DNA of 64,000 nucleotides from Desulfurococcaceae archaeon (lineage in GTDB: Archaea; Thermoproteota; Thermoprotei_A; Sulfolobales; Desulfurococcaceae): positions 1 to 64,000 of the forward strand of contig JAWBQJ010000005.1 of NCBI GenBank assembly GCA_038845865.1, read 5' to 3'. The notes beneath the pieces are model-generated. The model ran no database searches. It was not told the origin of the DNA and saw only the letters and a program-made list of their open reading frames with translations. Numbering within the stretch: position 1 is the stretch's first letter; every line of letters begins with the position of its first letter. Made by a program: the position numbers and the translations under genes. Shown here one piece after another: positions 35,621 to 43,593 of this stretch.

Positions 35621-37186
35621 CTACGGTATGTGCCTATCGAACTCGCTAATCCACAGCGTTATCATCTCCTCGTCCCAGAACTCCGCCCACCAGTAATCGC
35701 TGTCAAGCACGTGCCATAGTGCCCATTCAGCCTTCACGGCTTTCTCGTCAAGCCCGTGCTTGAGAATGTACTCCTTGTACCTTGCAATTCTACGCTCTAC
35801 CATTTCCCAGAACACTTCATGCTCCACCCTCTCTCCTTTCCACTTGGTGTACGATCCCAGCCATGTAGTTGATGGCACGTACCATAACTTCCGTACCGGT
35901 GGCGTCGACCTCAACACCTCCTCAGCCGTTGTGAGCTTCGCCAAACCGAGCTTTCCCAGCCTCTTAAGCAACAATAGTACCGTCTCCAGGAACACGGCCG
36001 TTGCCGGTGGGTTCTTGGAAAAAGCCATCCAATTCTCGCCGTCAAGGGCTATTGTCAGTACCTTGGCCCTGTTCCTGGCGCACTTGTCAACGAGCTTCGA
36101 CATGAAGGCGTAAGCACCCTTCACGGCGTGGATGTCACTACAGTAATTGTTCGCAAAGCCCACGTCATTGCTGAGCTCAGTGTCCCTAAATAATACTGTT
36201 AAGGTGTTTCCCGAGGAGTCCTGGACTACGTATGGCTCGTAGTGGTCCCCGATGTCCCCTTTTGCACCGTTAAAGTGGTACCTTTCATCTAGGAACGTGT
36301 ACTCTAAGTTCTGCGATTTCAAGATAGATATGAGGTTCATGGAGAAGGACATCTCCGGCAACCAGATGCCCTTGGGCTTCGAGCCCGTGAACTCTTCCGT
36401 TATGTTGTACCCGTACTCCACTTCCCTACGTATTAAGTCTCCTAGGCCTAATACGTCGACTACGTACCCTGCTATCGTGTGCGCATAAATGCTCGTTAAG
36501 ACCTCTATAACGCCGCTTGAGGCGAGCTCTTGGTAGATATTCATGGTCTCTTTGACCACTTTAGCGAGCTCGGAATGAGGTGATATGATTTCGCCGGTTA
36601 TGGTCTTGATCCCCGTCTCCACGATGTCTCTCCACTGCCTGATCAGCGAGGGACTTATGTTGTAAACGAGCTTAACACCAAAACCCACTTCCTTGAGTAG
36701 GATGGCTTGGTAGTAGTAGGGTCCAAGACCGTAAGGAAACAATATGGGCTCCCACACATATGTAAACGGCCATAAACCCCTGTATACTGAGCGGGGACAG
36801 TAATTTGGGGGCTGATGATTATGAAGCACCATTAACACGTTAGTCGGATTTTCGAGAGAGCTTGTATCACGTACATCAATCTTCTGTGCGTCTAGAGTAC
36901 TGCCGTTAACGGCGAGCCTCGCTGTGCAGTCCTTTTTAGCATCAACGTACAGCTCTACTCCCTGTCTTTCACCTCGCAGCAGCCTAATGACCCGCCTATA
37001 TACGGTGTTTCCGCAAACATCTAGCTCCACTGCGAAGTCCTTGTCAACACCGTAGTTTCTAACGAAGGCTAATACCCTGACCTCGTTCGCATCAACACTT
37101 TCAAACGTGTCCACGACTACGTACCCTTCAAGTGGGCCTAGAAACCTAGGCTCTACGAGGCTCTTACCGCACCTGCCTGTACTCAC
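35621..37186 (-). CDS. GH57 glycoside hydrolase (alpha-amylase/amylopullulanase-like), cytosolic
   Basis: 521 residues, no signal peptide. A small N-terminal beta domain (about 15-105) precedes the GH57 barrel: region 1 LHNHQPPNY (121-129), region 3 GIWLPEMSFS with the nucleophile candidate Glu278, region 4 ALDGENWMAF with acid candidate Asp382. The C-terminal helical part continues to RHIP. These regions are those of amylopullulanase/alpha-amylase-type GH57 enzymes acting on alpha-1,4 or alpha-1,6 glucans. Since it lacks an export signal it should act on internal glycogen, perhaps as debranching enzyme or amylase. GTG 37186 with GGGTGA upstream; it diverges from the aldolase gene. Confidence 0.9.
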   Translation of the reverse strand: MSTGRCGKSLVEPRFLGPLEGYVVVDTFESVDANEVRVLAFVRNYGVDKDFAVELDVCGNTVYRRVIRLLRGERQGVELYVDAKKDCTARLAVNGSTLDAQKIDVRDTSSLENPTNVLMVLHNHQPPNYCPRSVYRGLWPFTYVWEPILFPYGLGPYYYQAILLKEVGFGVKLVYNISPSLIRQWRDIVETGIKTITGEIISPHSELAKVVKETMNIYQELASSGVIEVLTSIYAHTIAGYVVDVLGLGDLIRREVEYGYNITEEFTGSKPKGIWLPEMSFSMNLISILKSQNLEYTFLDERYHFNGAKGDIGDHYEPYVVQDSSGNTLTVLFRDTELSNDVGFANNYCSDIHAVKGAYAFMSKLVDKCARNRAKVLTIALDGENWMAFSKNPPATAVFLETVLLLLKRLGKLGLAKLTTAEEVLRSTPPVRKLWYVPSTTWLGSYTKWKGERVEHEVFWEMVERRIARYKEYILKHGLDEKAVKAEWALWHVLDSDYWWAEFWDEEMITLWISEFDRHIP

Positions 37187-37215
37187 CGCGTTGTCACCCT
37201 CGTTTCCTGGTATAA

Positions 37216-37887
37216 ATGTTGCGCATAGGTATAAATGCCGTTGAGTTCTTAGAGGATACTTTGGGGTTTTACGTGTACGAAGAATTGAAGAGGGATATTG
37301 TGAACGCGTTCCACTACATGGAGGAAAGGGGCTGGAACTATGGAAGAGCCGGTAACATAAGTGTTTTCGTTCGCGAAAACGGGCACGTCCTCGTAACTCC
37401 TAGTGGTGTTTTAAAAGCCAAGTTGAAGCCCGAAGACATACTGGTACTAGATGTTAAGGGCAATCTATTAGAAGGTCGTGGTAAGCCCACTATAGAGCTC
37501 CCCCTCCACTTAGCAATATACGACGCGTACGAATACTTCAACGCCGTAGTACACGCGCACGGCGTGTACTCCACCACCTTATCCATCACTAGAGACCCCT
37601 TGCCGCTGCTAATCGAGGAAATGGTTATGTACCTAGGTGGTGAAGTCAGGGTCGCTGAATACGCCCCTTCAGGTACCGAAGAGCTGGCTGAAAAGGTCGT
37701 CAAAGCCCTCAATGGTAGGAAAGCCGTCATCTTAGCTAACCACGGAGTGGTTGCGTGTGGAAAAGACCTCGAAGAAGCCGTTGAAGTCCTAGGCCTCGTA
37801 GAGAGGCTTTCGCAAATATACATACTAGCTAGGTTACTTGGAAAAGTACACCTGTTATCGACCTCAGAAACGAAGCCCACTCCTTAA
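37216..37887 (+). CDS. class II aldolase/adducin-family protein (fuculose-1-phosphate aldolase-like)
   Basis: 223 residues. Family motifs: GRAGNISVFV, VLVTPSGVLKAKLKPEDI, the zinc-binding histidines in VVHAHGVYS and ILANHGVVACG, the catalytic-type Glu in IELPLHLAIYDA. These enzymes split sugar phosphates such as L-fuculose 1-phosphate to DHAP and an aldehyde, or act on related sugars. The start is ATG 37216, but GTG 37273, just before YEELKRDIVNAF where the family fold begins and with two GGTATAAATG elements upstream (37209, 37228), is a fair alternative. A partner for the isomerase-like protein at 6845 cannot be claimed from distance. Confidence 0.87.
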   Translation: MLRIGINAVEFLEDTLGFYVYEELKRDIVNAFHYMEERGWNYGRAGNISVFVRENGHVLVTPSGVLKAKLKPEDILVLDVKGNLLEGRGKPTIELPLHLAIYDAYEYFNAVVHAHGVYSTTLSITRDPLPLLIEEMVMYLGGEVRVAEYAPSGTEELAEKVVKALNGRKAVILANHGVVACGKDLEEAVEVLGLVERLSQIYILARLLGKVHLLSTSETKPTP

Positions 37888-38037
37888 GATCCAGCCGTCT
37901 CAGTGGATGGCTGTTCATCGGCTTTCATGTTCTTTCCGGGATGCGTTAAGTCCTCAATGTCCCTTGCTGGAGAAGTGCGCGGGGCTCGTTGCCGTGGACT
38001 CCATGTACTCGCATGATCTAGGTACGCAGCGCAGAGT

Positions 38038-39579
38038 TCAAGGAAACAGGTATTTCTCTATTGCTTTGAGTACTAGTAGGCGCTTCTCTTCCGGTGAAGC
38101 TTCCACTCTTGCTATTTCATCTAGTTCGCGGTAAAGTCCTTCTAGGAAATACGTGTCTCTAAGCCACCTTTGAATATCACCGTTGTTGAGGTGTTTGACG
38201 AAGCAATTAGCTGGGATGATCTTCAGTATGCTGAGGAATTCCTTAATAGACGTAGCTGTGAGGGGGAGAGTGCCGTCCTCAGTACACTTGAAGTGAAACC
38301 CTCTTTCGGGCGGTAAGACGAGGTTACGTATTAGCCTAGATGGCTCTCTCCGCGCCCTTTCCGCTACGATGTAAAATAGCACTGCTAGCGATTGTACGTA
38401 AAGCGTGTATGCGTCAACCGCGTTTTTATACGGACTAAAGTACTTGTGAACTTCCTCAAAGGAGCCGAACTTCGTGGCCATGTAGTAGAAGTGATCACTT
38501 ACCGTTAAGAGCCTCCAGAGCCTTAACAAATGAGGGTCTTCGAGGGCATCCACGTACCTCCTCAAGTCCAGTAGCATGTTAAACGCGTTTTTCTGTAGGC
38601 TATTACCAAGCCACGGGCTCGTATCCCTTTCATCGGCCCAGCTTATAGTAGACCAGGGAGGCACGTTGTAAACATCTACAGCGGGGTGTTCAAACGCCGC
38701 TAGGGATGGAGTGGAGAACTTCAAGTGATTGTATTTAAGTACCTCACCGGGAAGCCATTTAAGGAAGTCGTGGATGCCGGTCTCGGGCCAGTGGTGTTCG
38801 CCAAAGGTTTCATAGTCCATCGCTATCAGAATCACATCTCCTGGAGTTGCAGCGAGCCAGGACGCGTACTTGCCGGGGGTAAGGGGGTACTGGTCCCACG
38901 CCACGTTGCTGAACCTAAAGCCCACGTCGTCGCTGAGCCTGTAGTTCCTCGTTAGGATCCTGATATCGCAGTGGTACCCCCTGTAAACGAAGTTAGGGTT
39001 TCTCCAGCCTAAAACATGGTCAACTCCCTCGGTTAAGATGACCTTGAACCCCGCTGAGTACAGCTCGCAAGCCATGTCGTTGTTATAAATGAACTCCGTG
39101 TTTTCGACTGTTACGGGTTCTACGCCGAAAACGCTCTTCAGTAGCTTTACGTGCATGTCCACCTGTTCTCTTAGTTCACGGTAGCCGGGTATGAGCGAGG
39201 CCATGCTGTGGTAGTATGTCTGGGCCACCAGCTCGGCACAACCCGTATTCGCTATTTCCTGGAACAGTTCAACGACCCTCGGTACCCAGCGCATGGCTTG
39301 TTCAACAAATATGCCTGAAATGCCGAAGGAGACCATGAACTTCCTATCGCTATCCCTGTACTTCTTAATATTCTCGAGGATTATCGATGACGCGGGTATG
39401 TAGCACTTGCTCGCTGCCCTCTCCATGACGAGCTTGTTAAGGCCCTGGTCGAACAGCACATCCTCTAGGTCTTTAATCTCTAACGTGCCGCGAATAGCCT
39501 TCTCTACGAGCTTTTCGTGCATTCTCCTATCAAGCCTGTAGGGTTGGTGTACCTCGAAAAATAGAACAATGTCCTTCAT
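38038..39579 (-). CDS. GH57 alpha-amylase-like enzyme with C-terminal DUF5752-like domain
   Basis: 513 residues, cytosolic. GH57 regions: FFEVHQPYRLDRR (8-20), QTYYHSMASLIPGYRELREQ, TVENTEFIYNN with nucleophile candidate Glu162, AMDYETFGEHHW with acid candidate Asp255. The barrel and helical part end near residue 425. Residues about 430-505 (FHFKCTEDGTLPLTATSIKE, ANCFVKHLNNGDIQRWL) form a separate domain resembling DUF5752, shared with the regulator at 35084. Likely an intracellular alpha-amylase acting on glycogen or maltodextrin. Start ATG 39579. A glycogen synthase gene with a terminator lies just upstream on the same strand. Confidence 0.9.
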   Translation of the reverse strand: MKDIVLFFEVHQPYRLDRRMHEKLVEKAIRGTLEIKDLEDVLFDQGLNKLVMERAASKCYIPASSIILENIKKYRDSDRKFMVSFGISGIFVEQAMRWVPRVVELFQEIANTGCAELVAQTYYHSMASLIPGYRELREQVDMHVKLLKSVFGVEPVTVENTEFIYNNDMACELYSAGFKVILTEGVDHVLGWRNPNFVYRGYHCDIRILTRNYRLSDDVGFRFSNVAWDQYPLTPGKYASWLAATPGDVILIAMDYETFGEHHWPETGIHDFLKWLPGEVLKYNHLKFSTPSLAAFEHPAVDVYNVPPWSTISWADERDTSPWLGNSLQKNAFNMLLDLRRYVDALEDPHLLRLWRLLTVSDHFYYMATKFGSFEEVHKYFSPYKNAVDAYTLYVQSLAVLFYIVAERARREPSRLIRNLVLPPERGFHFKCTEDGTLPLTATSIKEFLSILKIIPANCFVKHLNNGDIQRWLRDTYFLEGLYRELDEIARVEASPEEKRLLVLKAIEKYLFP

Positions 39580-39638
39580 CTAAATCAGCTTCGCGAGACC
39601 TGTTCCCCAGGGAAATATAACTAGCATGTCAGCGTATT

Positions 39639-39660
39639 AAAAACCGGCGCCGTAGCCGGT
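39639..39660 (-). terminator. hairpin-plus-U-tract terminator after glycogen synthase
   Basis: On the minus strand a perfect 6-bp stem ACCGGC/GCCGGT with loop TACGGC is followed at once by TTTTT. It lies 30 bp after the glycogen synthase stop and before the GH57 gene, so it would separate the two transcripts. Confidence 0.6.
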
Positions 39661-39689
39661 GCTTTGATTTGAACACAGCTGTGGATGCG

Positions 39690-41234
39690 CTATGCATGGG
39701 CCCTGTAGTAGGCCATCCGCCTCGCTAACTCGTAACAGGAGAGAATGCTGTTAACGGTGTGTTCAGGCCTAAAGAACGCATCAACGTAGTTTACCGCAAC
39801 CTTCCTCAGCCTTTCTCCAAACTTAGGCTCCCTCACGGCCATGCTTCTAAGCTCCTCGGTGACGACCTTATCAAGCCCTTTACCCGTTTCGCCGTAGTAC
39901 ATTAAGTAACCCAGGCTCTGGATTGCAGTGGCCAGGTCGAAGGCGTTATTAGGTTGCACTAAGATGCCTACGCCGAGCGGCGTTGTCCTCAAATCGCTTA
40001 CGTACTCCCTTAACCCACCAACAGCTGAAGCAACAAGCGGTGTTCCAAGGGCTAGCGCCTCTATACCAGCAATTCCGAAAGGCTCATACCTTGAAGGAAG
40101 GGCATAAACGTGTGCCACGTAGATGAGTAATTGGTAGAGGGGTGGTGGAGGGCCTTCCACGGCTATAACCGCCCTGCCCTTAACGGAGTCTAGTAGGCTC
40201 TTCAAGTAAGCCTCGTAATCATCATTTCCCACCCTTAAACCGAGGATGATTACCTTGATCGAGGGTGGCAGGAACCGTGCCGCGTATAAAAGCGTGTCGA
40301 ATCCTTTTTGAGGCGTTAGCCTGCCGGAAGCCACCACCAGGACTTCGCCATCCTCGATCTCGAGGTGGCCCCAGACGCTGGAGCTGCGTAACGAGTCTTC
40401 TACGACCTTCCATCTAATCCTCTCTCTCCTACTAGAACTGTACTTACTCGTTGCAACCTCTTCGACATCTTTAACGCTCCACGAGGTCGAGTTGTAAGAG
40501 TAGCAGCTTTTACCTCTGATCCACTCGCCGTAATCCCTAGCTAACAACTCTACTTCCGACCTGCTTACCGTAGCCACCGCATCGGCTAGCTTCACTATAA
40601 AGCACTCTACACTGCCCCAGCAACCGTTCCATAGGCTCCGCGTAGATTCAAAGATGTGCCTTGTAACTGCCCACAGCCTTTGAACGGCGTCTGGGACCCC
40701 ACACCACTCCTCAGAAGCGTAGTGCCAGGGATACGAAGGCGACCCCCTCAGGTGCACTTGGTAGAGTACGGGTAAGGAGTAGCCCCGCAACTCTGCATCT
40801 ACTTTAAGCACGACGGCCGCTAAGGCCGAGTGCCAGTCGTTTGCGTGAACCAGGTCGGGATAGCCGTGTTTCTGCGCTAGGCACCGAACGGCCCTAGCTA
40901 GTAGGCACGCCTTCTCGTCAACGTGGTTGTAAGGAGGCCAGGTATTTAAAACCATTGACGTCCTGGAGTTCTTGCCCTTAACGAGTACTACTCTAACGCC
41001 TCCGATAACTCCCTCTAAGAATGCCAGGTCGTAGGGGTACGTGTTGCCGTCAGCACCATACCTGTTACCACTACACTCGACGTCTAGTTCCCGGAAGTTT
41101 GAGGGACGCACGCCGTGAGAAGGCATTATAACCGTTAAATCAAGACCACGCTTGGCGAGCTCACTACTCACTAGTGATACCATTTCCCCTAGGCCGCCGA
41201 CTTTCGCCACTCCACTAAATTCAAATGTAAGCAT
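39690..41234 (-). CDS. glgA: glycogen synthase (GT5)
   Basis: 514 residues from the ATG at 41234, with GGGTG just upstream and the family N-terminus MLTFEF beginning there; TTG 41267 and GTG 41240 are alternatives. KVGGLGEM (11-18) is the ADP/UDP-glucose binding loop; VHANDWHSALAAVVL, ASGRLTPQKGFDTLL and the C-terminal SRYEPFGIAGIEALALGTPL with the E-x7-E pair follow. It elongates alpha-1,4-glucan from a nucleotide glucose. Together with the phosphorylase it makes a synthesis/degradation cycle. A loop (about 265-295) rich in Ser and Lys appears to be an insertion. Confidence 0.93.
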   Translation of the reverse strand: MLTFEFSGVAKVGGLGEMVSLVSSELAKRGLDLTVIMPSHGVRPSNFRELDVECSGNRYGADGNTYPYDLAFLEGVIGGVRVVLVKGKNSRTSMVLNTWPPYNHVDEKACLLARAVRCLAQKHGYPDLVHANDWHSALAAVVLKVDAELRGYSLPVLYQVHLRGSPSYPWHYASEEWCGVPDAVQRLWAVTRHIFESTRSLWNGCWGSVECFIVKLADAVATVSRSEVELLARDYGEWIRGKSCYSYNSTSWSVKDVEEVATSKYSSSRRERIRWKVVEDSLRSSSVWGHLEIEDGEVLVVASGRLTPQKGFDTLLYAARFLPPSIKVIILGLRVGNDDYEAYLKSLLDSVKGRAVIAVEGPPPPLYQLLIYVAHVYALPSRYEPFGIAGIEALALGTPLVASAVGGLREYVSDLRTTPLGVGILVQPNNAFDLATAIQSLGYLMYYGETGKGLDKVVTEELRSMAVREPKFGERLRKVAVNYVDAFFRPEHTVNSILSCYELARRMAYYRAHA

Positions 41235-41302
41235 CCACACCCTCTCTATGCGTGGCGGAGCGTGCAAGCTTCACTACCCAGGGTACTTTACAGCTCTCGA
41301 GA

Positions 41303-41312
41303 ACTATATATA
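41303..41312 (-). promoter_or_regulatory. TATA box of glycogen synthase gene
   Basis: CTATATATAG on the minus strand predicts transcription from about 41280, giving a leader of about 45 bases to the ATG at 41234. Confidence 0.55.
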
Positions 41313-41457
41313 GCTCGGGGGAGGGCGCATTACGCTGATGCAGGCGATGGAAAGCATTGAAGTTTTATGGGGTCTGTACGGGACGGCCGGGAAACGCGAG
41401 CGCGGTGACCCTATCGTAGCTTATAATAAAAAGCCTTACCTTCGGGGGCTGGAGGGA

Positions 41458-42585
41458 TCAGGCTGTTTCTTTGAGAACCTTGACATTGAACTCTACTCCT
41501 AGGCTTTCTCCTTCTTCCCTTATCTCTTTCAAGATGCCTCTATGCACTGGTATTCCGATCCTCATCCTCGTTTCCATGGTTAACCAGGCTTTTTCCCCGG
41601 GTAGCCAGATCTCAGCGCTTTCGGAGATCTTCTTGAGGCTTTTAATGTACTTCCTGTACTCTTCGATCCTATCCAAGAAGAGGTCTAGTGAGGAGATAGC
41701 ATCTATGTTGACCACGATCATGAAGTGGCCGACGTTCGCGGGCTCTTTACCCGTTGTATGTTTAACATACATGCCGTAGCTGGCACCTGTCAGAACTCCA
41801 CAAAGAACGTCTACGACTAGAGCTAGCCCAGAGCCCTTATGTCCACCGAGTTCCTCGCCGAGCCCTCCTAATGGGAGTAGCGAGCCCTTCCTAGCCATGA
41901 CTTCTTTCGGGTCATCTGTAAGCCTGCCTTCAGGTGTCAATGCCCAGCCTAGTGGTATCTTCTTATCCTGCTTGGCATAGAGCTCTATTTTGCCAATCGG
42001 AGCTATGCTGGTAGCGGCATCAAACAATATTGGCGGAGGGGTCTTCGTAGGAAATCCCACCGCTATGGGGTTCGTACCCATATTCCTGCCCACGGTGTGC
42101 GTATAAGATACCACAGCTTCGGAGTTGGTCATCACGACTCCAACCATGTTCTCCCTGACTGCCTGCAGGGCGTAATAGCCCGCTATACCAAAGTGATGGC
42201 TATTTCTAACACCGACTACGGATACTCCTGCACTCCTAGCCTTTTCAATGGCTATCTTCATTGCATTGTACGCGACAACTTGCCCCAAACTGGCACCACC
42301 GTCAATCAGTGCGGTTGAGGGGGTCTCCTTTACGGTCATGATCTCGGCTCTGGGCTTAACGGAGCCGTTCTTGATGCCGGTCGTGTACCTCTTGAGTCTC
42401 TGAACCCCGTGGCTCTCAATACCCATCAAATCGGCGGTGACAAGGACGTCAGCGACGATCTCGGCGTGCTCACGCGGTACACCTAGGGCACAAAATACCT
42501 CCTTAACATACTCTTTTAAAGAGGTCCACTCAACCCGAACGAACTCCTCTGGAGGTATGGGAGGGCTTTTCTCGTAGAGCCTCAT
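41458..42585 (-). CDS. LDH2/malate-dehydrogenase-family NAD(P)-dependent oxidoreductase
   Basis: 375 residues from the ATG at 42585 (GGGGTG upstream; ATG 42618 is an alternative without such a site). Family motifs: GIESHGVQRLKRYT with the catalytic His, SHHFGIAGYYAL, GTNPIAVGFPT, GGHKGSGLALVVDVLCG. This family includes malate, L-lactate, sulfolactate and ureidoglycolate dehydrogenases and also the delta1-pyrroline-2-/piperideine-2-carboxylate reductase DpkA. It is the third gene of the glycyl radical block. Because that enzyme is HypD-like, a cyclic imino acid reductase role is attractive but is inference; a 2-hydroxyacid dehydrogenase role is equally allowed by the sequence. Confidence 0.88.
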   Translation of the reverse strand: MRLYEKSPPIPPEEFVRVEWTSLKEYVKEVFCALGVPREHAEIVADVLVTADLMGIESHGVQRLKRYTTGIKNGSVKPRAEIMTVKETPSTALIDGGASLGQVVAYNAMKIAIEKARSAGVSVVGVRNSHHFGIAGYYALQAVRENMVGVVMTNSEAVVSYTHTVGRNMGTNPIAVGFPTKTPPPILFDAATSIAPIGKIELYAKQDKKIPLGWALTPEGRLTDDPKEVMARKGSLLPLGGLGEELGGHKGSGLALVVDVLCGVLTGASYGMYVKHTTGKEPANVGHFMIVVNIDAISSLDLFLDRIEEYRKYIKSLKKISESAEIWLPGEKAWLTMETRMRIGIPVHRGILKEIREEGESLGVEFNVKVLKETA

Positions 42586-42649
42586 GCCGCTACACCCCGA
42601 TTTCATCTTCCTAGACATCGTTAATTTAACCTTTAATGCCGTGGAGAGG

Positions 42650-43579
42650 CTAGCCGTATCCTCCTACAGTGACCTTTAAGCCTGTTTTCTCTATTTCCTC
42701 CTTGATGAGGTTAAGCCTATCAGTTGATGCTTTTAGTCCCGGTGGCATTTTGTATTCGAGGTCTAGGCGCTCATACTTTTCCCTCACATCGTGGTATGGA
42801 AGTAGGTCTACCCTTAAGATAGTCTTCAAGTTTAAAGATGAGAGCAGATCGATCACGCTTTTTAGGTTCTCATCGGTATCCGTTATGGTGGGTATTACTG
42901 GTATTCTTATAATGATCGGCTTGCCCGTGGCGTTCGCGTAGAGCAGGTTTGCGAGTATCGGTTTATTGGATACCCCAGTATACTTTACGTGAGCAGCGTC
43001 ATCTACTAGCTTTATATCGTAGAGTAGTAAGTCAACCAGCTCTAGGACTTCTCTAAAAACGCCTGATGGCGCGTAGCCAGAAGTCTCAATTGCGGTGTGT
43101 ATCCTCCTAGCTCTGCATGCTTTGAGTAGTTCGGTGAGAAACCCCGCCTGTACTAGTGGTTCCCCACCACTAAAGGTGACACCCCCTCCACTAGCATCAT
43201 AGAATGGTATATCTTTTTCGATTTCAGCCATTACCTCCTCCACGGTCATTTCCTTCCCTATAAACCTGAGGGCGGTTGTGGGGCAGTTCTCCGTACACGT
43301 TCCGCAGAGATTACAGCGGCTTCTATCTATCTTGACCACGTTCCTTTCCTCGTCGTATAGTAGGGCCCTCTGAGGGCAGATCCCTATGCAGGTTTTACAC
43401 CTAATGCACTTGTAACTTATGTAAATTAAGGAGGGCTCTATCGTTAGGCCCTCGGGGTTCTGGCACCACCAGCATCTAAGAGGACAACCTTTTAGAAAAA
43501 CAAGCGTTCTTATTCCAGGCCCATCGTAGATCGCGAATCTCTGTATATCAAACACGATTCCCTTAACCGGTTTCACCAC
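42650..43579 (-). CDS. glycyl radical enzyme activating enzyme (radical SAM)
   Basis: 309 residues. The radical SAM motif CPLRCWWC lies at 32-39, then the ferredoxin-like insert typical of non-PFL activases with two Cys sets (C58, C61, C64, C68 and C89, C92, C95, C99) for two further 4Fe-4S clusters. GGGVTFSGGEPLVQ is the SAM-binding GGEP. DGPGIRTLVFLKGCP is characteristic. It abstracts hydrogen from the glycine of the partner enzyme encoded 15 bp upstream, generating the glycyl radical. Start GTG 43579 or 43576. Confidence 0.95.
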   Translation of the reverse strand: MVKPVKGIVFDIQRFAIYDGPGIRTLVFLKGCPLRCWWCQNPEGLTIEPSLIYISYKCIRCKTCIGICPQRALLYDEERNVVKIDRSRCNLCGTCTENCPTTALRFIGKEMTVEEVMAEIEKDIPFYDASGGGVTFSGGEPLVQAGFLTELLKACRARRIHTAIETSGYAPSGVFREVLELVDLLLYDIKLVDDAAHVKYTGVSNKPILANLLYANATGKPIIIRIPVIPTITDTDENLKSVIDLLSSLNLKTILRVDLLPYHDVREKYERLDLEYKMPPGLKASTDRLNLIKEEIEKTGLKVTVGGYG

Positions 43580-43593
43580 GATCGCCGTCGTTA

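Noticed and set aside
39660-39690. GATTTGAAC, which looks like the reverse of a tRNA T-loop
   Set aside because: The flanks do not pair as a T-stem and no acceptor or anticodon arm is present; the neighbouring hairpin is better explained as a terminator of the glycogen synthase gene.
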